Source of the DNA: Umbilicaria muhlenbergii | Lineage: Eukaryota; Ascomycota; Lecanoromycetes; Umbilicariales; Umbilicariaceae | Length of the DNA stretch: 64,000 nucleotides | Direction of reading: 5' to 3' | Assembly: GCA_000611775.1 (NCBI GenBank) | Contig: KK106983.1 | Span: 2,848,808 to 2,912,807, forward strand | Shown: positions 1 to 11,000 of the stretch, in pieces | How the letters are laid out: the number at the start of each line of letters is the position of its first letter | Position numbering within the stretch: the first letter of the stretch is position 1 | Notes under the pieces: generated by a model | What the model saw: only the letters and a program-made list of their open reading frames with translations | Databases searched by the model: none | Told to the model about the DNA's origin: nothing | Program-made: the position numbers and the translations under genes

Positions 1-1291
1 CATCGAGATGATGGTCTTTGGAAGGGGTTCGGATGTTCGTTAGCACTCCAATCCGCGCCTTATTCGGTATGGGACACTTTGGTTCGGAGAGACCTACGCC
101 ACCTGGAACCCACACTCCTCCGACCCGCGCTCCACCCTTTGGTACCACCCGCGGAAGACTCCCCACAGCGGCAGGGTACATGCGAAGTCCCTCTTGAACA
201 ACAGCATCAAGCACCTCCAAGTTCCGAATCTGTGCATACGAAGCAACACCCCCATCGAACACAACATTGTTCGCTCTAAACTCCTCCCTCAGCCGCTGCT
301 GCCACTCCGGCTGCCGCGAAAGCTCCCAGGTCATGAATGTCAGCACATTCGACGTTGTGTCCGTGCCGCCTTCCAGTATACTCCCGAGCACAGCCGCAAT
401 CGCCTCATCGCTCATTGGGTCCGCGCCCCTGGCAGCCTTACTCGCAAGCACTTTCTTAAGGAGATCCCCGCGCTCGGCCAACGGGTTGCGGCCATTGCGC
501 GCCACATACTGCCGAAAAGCCTTGCACGTATACTCATGCATGCGACGACTCGACCCCAAAAAGTGCTGCCAACTCGCGATCGGAACCCACGAGGTCAGCG
601 GCAGCAGATAGGGCAGATTCCACGTTAGAAAAGCTTTAAAGAAATGCAGATCAAGATCCACCAGAAACCCCGGCGTCACGCGCGTAGTGAGCGCATCGAA
701 CGACGCCCCAAGAAACAACACACCCAGGATATCCAGATTGAGCATCCGAAACCCGAAAAACACATCAAACCCCCTTCCGGCGGAGCCCGCACCCGCCCCC
801 TCATCCACCCACCCCAGAAACTTCCGGATCTGACCCGCCACCAGCGGCTCCGCCGCACACGTCGCCCCCGCGGTAAAAGTACTCGAAAGCAATCTCCTCC
901 GCCGCCGATGCCCTTCGCGGTCCCTACTCTCGAAGGTCCCCGGATGGTCTGCGAGTTGGAAATGCGCGTACAACTCGCTTTTCATAAAGGGGGTTGCTTG
1001 GCCGTATAGTTCTTTTGTGACACGGGGGTCGGAGAAGGAGAGTTCGTTTGGGGCGATGCGCACGATGGGGCCGTAGCGGTGGTGCAGGGTGTTGATGAAG
1101 AAGGCGCGGCGGCCGAGGACGGAGTGGATGCTTAGGGGTTTGGATGTTAGTGCCGAGAGGGGGGGGCTGGGGATGGGGGAGAGGGGGTGCAGGTAGAGGT
1201 TGTAGATGGTGGTGTAGAGGAGGTAGGTGAGGGTTAGTGAGAGGAAGAGGAAAGTAGGGGACGATAGTATAGTTGCTGGTAATAACGCCAT
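1..1291 (-). CDS. Cytochrome P450 monooxygenase, cut by the window edge
   Basis: Haem-thiolate monooxygenase, anchored in the ER membrane by its N-terminus. Read on the minus strand, the first exon (1291-98) is open for 398 codons. It starts with a hydrophobic anchor (MALLPATILSS...), followed by a proline-rich hinge and HRYGPIVRIAPNELSF, typical of fungal P450s. The I-helix oxygen-binding motif GGTDTTSN lies near residue 308 and the K-helix ExxR motif (QEGLR) near residue 367. A GT-AG intron (97-16, with GCTAAC as branch site) is followed by TIISM, giving the usual VPGGTIISM junction. The haem-binding cysteine region is beyond the window. The family is certain; subfamily and substrate cannot be read. 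The start is the first ATG before the anchor. Confidence 0.93.
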   Translation of the reverse strand, partial: MALLPATILSSPTFLFLSLTLTYLLYTTIYNLYLHPLSPIPSPPLSALTSKPLSIHSVLGRRAFFINTLHHRYGPIVRIAPNELSFSDPRVTKELYGQATPFMKSELYAHFQLADHPGTFESRDREGHRRRRRLLSSTFTAGATCAAEPLVAGQIRKFLGWVDEGAGAGSAGRGFDVFFGFRMLNLDILGVLFLGASFDALTTRVTPGFLVDLDLHFFKAFLTWNLPYLLPLTSWVPIASWQHFLGSSRRMHEYTCKAFRQYVARNGRNPLAERGDLLKKVLASKAARGADPMSDEAIAAVLGSILEGGTDTTSNVLTFMTWELSRQPEWQQRLREEFRANNVVFDGGVASYAQIRNLEVLDAVVQEGLRMYPAAVGSLPRVVPKGGARVGGVWVPGGVGLSEPKCPIPNKARIGVLTNIRTPSKDHHLD

Positions 1292-1573
1292 TGTTTGGGA
1301 CTGCTAATTTGGAAGGTATAGAAATTTTTCAGATGGGAAGGGAAGAGGTAAGCTGTGGGAGAATGTGGGGATGTAGCTGGCTTCAAATCAGGAGAAAAGA
1401 AGAATTTTAAAATCACGTGGATGCCTCGAATTTTCAGCAGTGAATATTTCAATTATGCAACATTGCTTCCTTGATTTTCCGCACAACCCAAAGTGAAGCA
1501 ACCATCATCCCCACCCTACCTCCGCGGGATTGTACAAAAGACCCTATCCCATCATTCTGACCGACCCCCCCTC
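1292..1573. other. Intergenic stretch between P450 and VPS17
   Basis: This short spacer separates the 5' end of the P450 gene from the 3' end of VPS17. Both genes lie on the minus strand. I see no open frame with coding character and no repeat here. It should contain the P450 promoter and the VPS17 terminator, but I cannot point to individual sites. Confidence 0.4.
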
Positions 1574-3536
1574 CTAAAACGTACTCGTCGCCAACCGACT
1601 CGCCGCATTCTTCGCATCAACCCGATCATCATCGTCCTCCTCCTTCACACTCTTCAACGTAGCCCCACTCAGCCCCCTCGCCCTCCCCGCCGCATTCTCA
1701 TCCCCATCCGCGCCGTCCTCTTCACCCACCGGCGCCACGAAACTCCCGCTGATACTGCGGCTCAACCCGTCCGGTCTCCTTGGCACTCCACTCCACGCGT
1801 CCCCTCTGGGCCCCTGACTAGCGGCCATACTGGCCCGTCGGGCCGCCGGGTGGGATTCCCTCCCGAGACGCGACAGGCCGCCGGAGGAGTCGATGGCGCG
1901 GATGTCCGGGCGGACGCTCTCGAGGGTGGCGAGGGTGCGGCGCTCGGCTTCGATTTGGCGGAGGACGTATTCGCGGATGCTGGCGCGGAGGTCGGCGGAG
2001 GTGCGGGCGAACCAGCGGCGTTTTTCCTGCAGGAGGTTCGAGGTCACGCGTTGGGTTTTTTGGGAGAGGTAGAGCTCGTGGCTGCGGGCTTCGTCGAGGG
2101 CGCTGATGGCTTCGTCAACTTTTTCGCGGCGGACGGAGCTGCTGGCTTTGAGCCGGTCGGCGGCGGATAGCTTGCTGCGGGTGGCTTGCTGGGCTTGGAT
2201 CAGTTCGCGCAGGAGGATGTGCCTGTTCGTGAGGGTTTCTTTGACGATGAAGGCGTCGGATGAGTGGTAGTTTAGGGGATCGCCGAGAGTGGTTGCTTCG
2301 GCTGTGCCTTGAGCTGCGTGGTAATCTCCGGTAGTTTGGATGGTCTTCCCAAGCTTACGATACGCATTTGCGAGACCGGGGTGGATCTCTTGTACATGCA
2401 TTGAACCAAGCTTTACTCCGAGGTCTGATTCGGCTAGACCGAGTCCTGTTTATGATGTTAGTATGTTCCCTTTAGTGTCAAGACAAGGGTCTCACCTCTT
2501 CGCGCTTTGACGACCCGATCAACCTTCTGCCCCGTCTCCATCGTGCCTAGATAAAACAGCTTCACGACAGGTCTCGCCTCGTGAAGCTCCGGTGTATCGT
2601 CTGGTGGAGGAGCAAACTGCTTCAGGACCCTCCTCCGCACCCCAGTGGCTGGCTGCTTCATCCTCACCACCGGGCTATATCCGAAATCGCTTTCAACGAA
2701 GAAGACCATCTCGTCATCTCGCATAAGCACATCGTTCCCGCAGACGTAATTCAGCCACCGTTGCATAGAGCCTTTGACACGAGCTTCATCTTCATCAGTT
2801 CCAGCTCCGGCAGCGGTCAAGGGTGGAGGTATTGCTGGTACCAGAGCCTCAGGATTTGACGAGATCAGATGATCGGCGAGTTTGACAAACTCAGAGTGGG
2901 TTCTTCGTACATCTCGGAACTGAGTGGTGCGGAATTTGGGGAGGTTTGTCTATTTCCAATATTAAAAAAAGATATGTAAAGCCGAAAGTCTCGCCCTACA
3001 TGTACATCGAACCTCAAAATGGGGTCCTTCCGTCCTGTCCGTTCCAGACCCGTAATCTTAGCCTGCAATTTGTACTGGGGTATGTTTTGTCGCTGGGTAG
3101 GGCGACCACTGGAGTGGTACCTGTGTGGACCGACCGGCCTCTGCTGCTGCTGTGATTGCGGTTGGCGCTGGTATTGCTGCTGCTGTTGCTGATACTGCTG
3201 TCCGCTGTAACCCTGCTCTGTCGACGGGGGACCCTGTAACCGCTCCGAATAATTTGAGGAGTTGCCGTTTTCCGCCGGGGCAGATGCATATCCCGAATTC
3301 TCCTCAGCGCCGCCATAGCCCCCACTTCTTGAAGCGGCTATATCTTGGTCGCTGCTATCCTCTTGAGTTCGCCGCTGATCATAGGTATTGTATGGCGATT
3401 GCCCTGGTGTGGGCGATGCAGAGGCCTGGTCCCGTGGAGACAAGAAACTTTGTCTACTTGTATGCTGCGGAGAGGATTGCCATGGTGAGCTGCCCGCTGG
3501 ATGATCTGGATCGTTGGGCAGCGTCGAGTAATCCAT
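1574..3536 (-). CDS. VPS17: Sorting nexin Vps17, retromer PX-BAR subunit
   Basis: Vps17 pairs with Vps5 as the sorting-nexin dimer of the retromer, which returns cargo from endosomes to the Golgi. Three exons on the minus strand (3536-3000, 2949-2496, 2445-1574) join in frame to 620 residues; both introns (50 and 50 nt) have GT-AG ends. The protein has a disordered Q/S-rich N-terminus, including a run of glutamines near residue 110. A PX domain spans about residues 153-285 (QYKLQAKITGLERTGRKDPI..., then TNLPKFRTTQFRDVRRTHSEF). A helical BAR region spans about 300-540 and is followed by an acidic, low-complexity tail. The start MDYSTLPNDPDHP fits fungal Vps17. It is divergent from MEF2, 363 bp away. 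Confidence 0.92.
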
Positions 3537-3899
3537 ATTATGTGGACGCTCTAGGATGTTGCGCTCGATCGGCTACCGTCTTCTCAGTGGATCGGCCGCG
3601 GGCAAGCTGGTATGCGGTCTGACTAACAGGCCCCTTGGAGCATTGTGAGCCCTAGTACAGATTTCTCCTTGGTAAGCCGCTGAGACTCGAAAAGTAATGA
3701 ATGAAGCCGGAGAACCACGAAAGGTAGAGACACTACGGGAGAGCTTGGCATAAGCCGTAAATGGCGACGTCGACACGGGAGCGATCACGGCGTTAGCCGG
3801 ACCCGTAAGGCTGAACTCCGAATCTGTGGGGGATCTTTCAGTCTTCGCAGTTGAGGCGTAAAGGTCTGCAGCAAGCCAAAGCACCGAGAGACGGCTACA
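3537..3899. promoter_or_regulatory. Bidirectional promoter region VPS17/MEF2
   Basis: This 363-bp spacer separates the start codons of two divergently transcribed housekeeping genes, so it must hold both promoters. I cannot identify a specific TATA box or factor site with confidence. The small open frames crossing it lack coding character. Confidence 0.45.
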
Positions 3900-6827
3900 T
3901 TGTTGATGCATCTTGGCTCTGGCTCAAGATGGATTTGCCGGGCTTGTCAACACAGCCTGAGAAAGCCTCTACATTCGATATTCAAGAACAGGCACCTCTC
4001 AGCGATACCGAGCAAACGTCTAGAGCAGAGCGTCGAAGAAGTTTCAGTCATCGATAAGACTAGAAACATTGGTATAATAGCTCATATCGATGCAGTAAGT
4101 GGTATCGAGCAAGTAAGTCTTCGCCACGTTAAACTTCGTGCAGGGCAAAACCACTACCACAGAGCGCATGCTCTACTATAGCGGTTACACGCGACGAATA
4201 GGAGGTACTATCCACTCCGTTTGACCCTCTTCGAGTTGACTTGATTCTCTGTTGTCGCGTCTTCTCGTTGGACGTTCCAAAGTTTCGTTCCTTACCCGTA
4301 TGATGCCTCTAAATTCTGCAGTTATCGATTCATATCTGTTTAATCTACCTTTCAAACAATCCTGATAGTTGTTATTTCAGATGTGGACGATGGATCAACG
4401 GTCACGGATTTTCTCCCTGCCGAGCGCGCTCGAGGGATCACTATACAGTCCGCGGCGATCACCTTCCATTGGCCCCCTTCCGCTCCCGGGCAGAACGATG
4501 CCGCAGCATTGCCAGCACAGGCTAGATCACAAATATCCCACACAATCAACCTCATAGATACACCAGGACACGCTGATTTCACGTTCGAGGTGCTCCGCTC
4601 CCTAAGGATTCTGGATGGTGCTGTCTGTATCCTGGATGGTGTTGCCGGGGTCGAGGCACAGACCGAGAAAGTCTGGCACCAGGCAGCTAATTACCGTATT
4701 CCGAAGATAATATACGTTAACAAGTTGGATCGAGACGGCGCAGCTTTCGGCAAGACGGTTAAGGAAATTGCTTCTCGGCTCTATACCTGGCCCGCCGTCT
4801 GTCAGATTCCGTGGTGGGAGGGCGGTAACGGCCGCTTTATAGGAGTCGGAGACGTCGTAGGTCTTCAAGGGCTTCGGTGGGCAGGTGGAGATGGAAAGAG
4901 GGTGAAGACCGTCGGCATCGATGAGCTTGAAGATACGGACCAAAGGTTTGCTGAGGAAATTAGAAAGGCAAGAATGGCCTTAGTGGAGACTTTGAGCGAA
5001 TTTGACGATCAAATGGTTGAGAAGTACCTTGAATATGACGAGAACCACCTAGCGATCCAACCGGAAGATATAGTCCAGAGTCTCCGACGTTGCCTCCTGG
5101 ATGAGTCCTCGCGAATGGTTCCCGTCTATGCCGGGGCAAGCTTCAAAAACATTGGGGTTCAGCCTCTGCTGGACGCCGTTGTCAATACCCTTCCAAGTCC
5201 AGAGGAAGCAGCAGATCCAGAGGTCAGCGTCGGTGCACTCAAGGGCGGACTCAAGGACCTCCTAGATGGAAAGATATCACTAGAAGCACCCGATTCTAAC
5301 CCCATTAAATCGAAGAAGGGTGTGATGCCTGCACGAAAGTCTAAAGCCGCTCTTATAGGGAACCTGGAGGCTTGTGCATTGGCGTTTAAAGTTGTCAATG
5401 ACCCGCGGAGAGGCGTATTGGTCTATGTTCGTGTATACTCTGGTACGATTAACCGCAATGCATCGCTTTTCAATACCAACCTCCAGATCTCTGAGAAAGC
5501 GCCCCGACTTTTACGGATGTATGCTTCTGATGCAGTCGACATTCCTGTCATTCCAGCTGGCCAGATTGGAGTGATCCTTGGCCTCAAGCATACTAGAACA
5601 GGGGATACACTCGTATCGTACACAGGCATAAACCCAAAAACGGGGCCACCAGCGCCGCTGAACACACTACAACTACGGCCAATCGAAGTACCTCCGCCGG
5701 TTTTTTTCGCAAGTATCGAACCGCATAGCCTGAGCGAAGAGACGGCAGTGGCTGACGCACTGGCATTGCTGTTGCGGGAGGATCCTAGCTTGCAATGCAC
5801 TGTGGACGAGGAATCAGGGCAGACGCTCCTGAGCGGAATGGGAGAGCTCCATCTTGAGATTGCAAGAGACCGACTTGTTCAGGATTTCAAAGCTAAAGCC
5901 TCAATGGGAAGGATCGAAGTTGGCTATAGGGAGTGCCTCCTAAGTCCGTCATCCGTTGAGACTGCCATGTTTGAGCGGGAAACGGCGGGAAGGAAGGGCA
6001 AAGCTGGCTGCACGGCCTCTGCCGCTCCTTTCACTGTGGATGAAGAAGCCGTTTTTATGGTCACCACAGATATGGAGTACACGACCCATCAAGACGGCAA
6101 CCGCGTCACAGTGTCGATCGTCGGTTCAATCGGATTGGCCGAAGAATCCGAGTCTTCTGGCAATCTACTCCCCCCACATCTTCCACTCATTACTGTTCAT
6201 ACAGCCCTTACAAACGGTGCTTTCGCAGCTCTTGCTCGAGGACCCAGGCACATTTACGCTATGCATGGTACCAACGTATCGATAACTCTCGATCCAGCCT
6301 TACACGTCTTTAGTAACGAGACTACACCCGCCGCTCTCTCTTCAGCCGCTCGTCTCGCAACACATGCAGCTCTCAAGAACGCCGCCGCCCAAGGGGGTAC
6401 CGCGCTGATGGAGCCCCTAATGAACGTCATCATTAGCGTCGACGAAGCTAGCCTCGGCCCCGTAGTTCATGACATCTCCTCTTCCCGCGGTGGCCACATC
6501 ACCTCTCTTGATGACGCTGATGTCATCGACGCAAGCACGAAGACCCGAGAAGACCTGCCCCTGATCGACATCCGTAAAGTCTACGCGCCTCCAGACCCTT
6601 TTGCGGCTTCGTTGGTCGCGAGTGGCGACGACCTTGGCGTGGGTGGCAGTAGTCACCGGCAGAGGAGTATTACGGCGAAGGTACCGCTGAAGGAAATGGT
6701 GGGGTATCTGAAGCATTTGAGGAGTTTGACTGGGGGGAGAGGGACTTTTGTTATGAGTGTCGATCGATTTGAGCGGATGGGTGGGCAGAGGGAGAGGGCG
6801 CTGTTGAAGGAGTTGAGCGGTGTTTGA
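3900..6827 (+). CDS. MEF2: Mitochondrial elongation factor G2 (ribosome-releasing factor 2)
   Basis: Translational GTPase that works with mitochondrial RRF to split ribosomes after termination. Three exons (3900-4094, 4144-4204, 4381-6827) join in frame to 900 residues through introns of 49 and 176 nt. The N-terminus ([22 protein letters not shown]) is basic and fits a mitochondrial presequence. GTPase motifs are visible: P-loop [13 protein letters not shown] spanning the first intron, RGITI of switch I, DTPGHADF at residues 145-152 and NKLD at 199-202. EF-G domains II to V follow, with [14 protein letters not shown] and a C-terminal [20 protein letters not shown]. The EF-G family is certain. 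The G2 rather than G1 assignment rests on length, on the long spacers inserted in the G domain and on overall resemblance to fungal Mef2. Confidence 0.92.
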
Positions 6828-7162
6828 AACTACTGCTATACGTATCGTCGCTACGCAGAGCTACTCCGAGTAAGGGATTATCCAGCGGGACCAGGGCGGC
6901 GTAGGGCGGCCCGACGGATTTAAGGAAAGCTAATACTAGTGGAAGTATAATGTCCAATGACATGTCAGTTATGGGAGACTCTGTAAACATTTGTAGCTAC
7001 TGCTAGCCTAGTTCTCTCAGGCTTTTTCGATGGCCACCGGCTGTTGTTGTGACCGCACGTCGTTGATCGCCGAGTCTAAGCCCACACCTCTTTAAGGTCA
7101 CCACGGGGAAGGAAGGTCACAAGGCTCTGTTCGGCGGCAACGTTCAACCGAGCACTGGCTGG
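6828..7162. other. Intergenic stretch downstream of MEF2
   Basis: This is the 3' flank of MEF2 up to the TRIM element. I see no open frame with coding character and no repeat. The last five bases (7158-7162, GCTGG) are one arm of the target-site duplication of the element that follows. Confidence 0.4.
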
Positions 7163-7695
7163 TGTTGAGTTTTCACTGTCGCCTGCTTAGTGGCTTGGCA
7201 TTCCCCTCTATATATTCGCACCACTTTTCGTAGCAATCGAACTCTAGTCAATCCGTTGAATAAATTCAACAGGTTATGAGCCCGGTCAGCGCAAGGCGCT
7301 GCGGATTGACTCCGTCCATGCTGAGAGGACGTTAAAGACTATGCAAACAAGCCCTCTACGGAGGCAGTAACGGAAGCCAGCCCACAGAGGTGGCGTTTCA
7401 GTCACGGAAGCCCACAAAGGTGGCCATTCCACTTCAGAAGCCCTCCACGCAGAGGCATTACAGGCCTACAAGGCACTTATCGGAAGCCCACAGAGGTGGC
7501 CATTCCTTTGAGAATATATTGATTTGGGTGAGAAAATGAGGTTGTGGTTTTAGAGTTGTGGGGGAGCAGTCACAGTGAGGGGGAGTGTTGAGTTTTCACT
7601 GTCGCCTGCTTAGTGGCTTGGTATTCCCCCTCTATATATTCGCACCACTTTTCGTAGCAATCGAACTCTAGTCAATCCGTTGAATAAATTCAACA
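7163..7695. mobile_element. TRIM (miniature LTR element), looks whole, 5-bp target duplication
   Basis: This 533-bp element has direct terminal repeats of 109 bp (7163-7271) and 110 bp (7586-7695) that begin TGTTGAG and end TTCAACA, the TG...CA ends of LTRs. They differ by one substitution and one 1-bp indel. GCTGG flanks both sides (7158-7162 and 7696-7700), a perfect 5-bp target duplication. Directly inside the left repeat, GGTTATGAGCCC (7272-7283) is complementary to the anticodon arm of initiator tRNA-Met, which fits half-tRNA priming as known for copia. A purine-rich tract (7576-7585) precedes the right repeat. The inside has no coding capacity and repeats short GGAAGCCCACAGAGGTGG-like blocks. 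It is non-autonomous and, from the near-identical repeats, a young insertion. The superfamily (copia-like) is inferred only from the priming site. Confidence 0.88.
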
Positions 7696-8040
7696 GCTGG
7701 TAGCGATTATGATGATATATTTGGCGGATTTCACATGTCAGGCAGCCCGGGAAGCGCACTGCGCCGCACAAGGCTGTCTTCCTTGTGTTCTAAGCCTCTT
7801 CAGCCCCCCCAACGGCCTTGGTGATTTGGCGCAGCGCCCGCAATGAAAACCCCTCATAGTGCCCTGCCTACACCTTGGAGTTGACAGTGACAACTTTCTT
7901 CCTGCCCTTCGTGGCCTGTTGCCCTTCGTTCTTCTTACCTTTGGCATTGCCCTTAGTGGTGCTTGGCCGTGCCCAGCCGAGGTTGGGAACCTTGACACGA
8001 TGACCTGATAAACACTTTCCACTGCCCTCCAAGTGTCTTA
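7696..8040. other. Intergenic stretch between TRIM and NLR gene
   Basis: Promoter and 5' leader of the NACHT-ankyrin gene should lie here. An arginine-rich open frame on the minus strand crosses most of it, but it has no recognisable domain and looks like chance. I see no other structure. Confidence 0.35.
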
Positions 8041-11000
8041 ATGATGGAAGACAGCACCGGCATAGCCATAGATCCGTGGTTGATCGCCCGCGATCGTTAT
8101 CTCGAAGATCTATCGGAGGACGAGAAGGCGCTCTTCACAAATGCTACTATCGAGAACATCTTCTACAGTGCAAGTGCTGCACAGAAAGTCCATGAAGCAG
8201 ACAGTAAGACAAGACTTGTTGCGAGGAAGCTGAGGCCTCTCGTTGCAGCCCTAGAACAGTATGGAAAAGCACTAGACACCTATTCTAATGCCTCACCGGT
8301 CATCATGAGTCCTTTATGGGGAAGCGTGAGGGTCGTCCTTCAGGTATTCCCTCCATATTTGCTTTACCATCTTTCATCTCAAAGCGCAATGGCCGAAGTA
8401 ATTACTGATTCGATGCATATTCGTAATAGCTTGCTGCTGCCTTCGACAAGTATTTTGGCAAATTGGTTGACATGTTTTCGAGGATCGGAGACGTCCTTCC
8501 ACAATTCCAAGCGTATGGACGATTATTTCCAAACCACCAGCGCCTGTTGCAAGTAATGTCTGTCGCATACCTAGACATTGTTAAGTTTTGCGTGGACGCA
8601 AAGTGCATTTTCAGAGAGGGGAGGAAGCTCCGAGGTTAGCAAGAACAATTTTCGCTTCAATGTAATGAGCGAATGATGCTGACGTTGTAGGTATCCATAT
8701 TGCCTGGAAGGGCGTCTGGAAAACATTTGACTCCAGATTTGACGAATCCCTGGCCGAATTCCGCATTCATAAGGAGAATGTAGAGAAAGAGGCTATGCTA
8801 TCACATATGATCGAAGCCGGAAAAGCAAGGGATTTGGAATTGAGAGAAAGGGCGCTGGCAGAGACAAGACGAAAAGGTGCGTTAAGCCGTTCGTGAAACC
8901 TTCGTTATACCAGTTGATGAAATCTTCTGTAGAAGAGTCACGTAGGCGGCTTTTGCAGCAGCTCTCTTCTGTTGACGCTGATTACAAGCATCGAAAAATA
9001 CGCCAGCTACGGCATGAGGGAACTGGGAATTGGATAAAGAATACGCCTGTCTTCCAAAAATGGATGAAGGCAATTGGCTCATCTTGCCTCTCCTGCTATG
9101 GAATACGTAAGTAATTCGAAAAACTTGCCCTCTCGTCGCCCCAGCCAGCCCGCTGACAGGTAGCCTCGAATTGCCAGCCGGGTCAGGAAAAACAGTTTTA
9201 TCGTAAGCGTTCCATCTTACATTGAGGACCTCCAAAAGCTGATGGACGGCCATGGTCAGATCGAGCGTCGTAGACAGTCTTCTAACCGAAGTCGACAGCG
9301 GACAGACTGCTGTAGCTTCCTACTATTGCGATTACTCAGATGTGAACTCTCTGACAGCTCTGAGCATTTTCGGAACACTCATCAAGCAACTGCTTGCTAG
9401 GATTGATATCCCACAGGATCTAGAACAATTGATAGATCGATGTTACGCACACGGTACACGCACGCCTGATAATCGAGAGATGCTTGAAATTTTCTTTGAA
9501 ACGTTGAAGCTGTTTTCTAAGGTCTATCTGGTTGTTGATGGTCTAGATGAATGCAAAAGAGAAGAACGTGCTGCGGTCCTGTCCTCGGTGAAGAGGCTGG
9601 TGGCTTCTGATGTACCTGTAGTCAAGATTTTCGTGTCCAGCCGGGAAGAAGCAGACGTGACAGCTTGCCTGGAGGCATATCAAACGATCCATGTTACCGA
9701 GGAGAATATCAGCCCTGATATAGCGCTGTTTGTCACAGAAGCGGTTGATGAACGACTGCGCTCGGGGGCGATGGTGGTTCACAGTCAGCCTCTAAGACAG
9801 GAGATCATTACGGGACTTGTCGAGGGAGCCCGAGGCATGTATGATCTCACTGTCTCTCCTACGTTTTCGGTTTCTATACTGACGCATAGCAGGTTTTTGT
9901 GGGTTTCATTCCAGCTCGACGATTTGTGCGAGGCTGCTTCTGATCGCGAGATTCGAGAAACACTTCGCAATTTGCCTAGGGATCTGGCGGAAACATACAG
10001 CAGGATCCTGAGAAAGATCAAAGATACTAAAGGGACTCCTGAAAGGTTAATCAAGATTCAGAGGATATTCAAGTGGATAATCTGTGCAGAACGCCCGCTG
10101 ACAATAGACGAGTTGACCGAGGCTATTGCAATCGATACCACAGACAAGTGCTGGGACTCAGAAAAGATGACTGCTGACGGAGAGCGATTGATCCGCTACT
10201 GTGGCAGTCTAGTTGTCTTTGACAAAGAGAATCGAGCAGTGCGCCTCGCTCACTATACTGTTCAACAGTTCCTAGTTTCTCATCCAGTCGATATGTCTCT
10301 TGCTAGTCTTCACATAGACCTCCCAACAACTATTGTGCAGCTTGGCGAAGCTTGCATCGCATACCTCTCTTTCTCCGACTTCGAGACACAAGTTACAAGG
10401 CGAAGGAATCCATTGCCAGTAGGCAAGACGCTGTTGCTAGATTCCGCAATCGACCAAGTACCGTTCGGCAAGCGACTTGTGAAGGACGTCATTTCCAGCT
10501 GGTATCATGTTCGCAGATCCAGTGCTGACAACATCAATCCCGTTATAGACCTTACAAATCATCTAGTTGTGGGTGACAATGCTACTTCGTCTGACACAAT
10601 GGATGCGAAGTATCGTTTCTTGAAGTACGCCGTTGATAATTGGACATGGCATACAAAAGGTCTGACCAAAGACAATCAAAGTCTATGGAACGCCTTCACA
10701 GATCTAGCATTGAATAAGCAAATGATGTTTGAGTTCAGGCCATGGGACCATGTTCAGGTACCGTACGACTTTCCGCACTCGAAGATGTTTAGCTGGGCCA
10801 TCGATGCAGAACATTTAGCTCTCTTACGATTGATTCCATACGATGGATCAGATCTGCGCCAAATTCTTGTATCCCAAGCTCAGTCAAGCGTTATCAAGGC
10901 TGCAAAGAAGGGTTCGACAGAAGTTCTCAAAATACTGTGTGAGGTCTCAGGCCTTAGCCTGAGGGACTTGCCAACGGATGAAATAGTTTGTGATGCCGCG

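Noticed and set aside
194-1009. Plus-strand open frames opposite the P450
   Set aside because: They are the reverse complement of the P450 exon, which has clear P450 motifs; the plus-strand products have no domain and an odd Arg/Pro-rich composition.
3573-3911. Minus-strand open frame between VPS17 and MEF2
   Set aside because: No domain, overlaps the MEF2 start and the shared promoter; reads as chance.
7738-8022. Arg-rich minus-strand open frame of 94 codons
   Set aside because: No recognisable domain and composition driven by the local bases; no splice partner.
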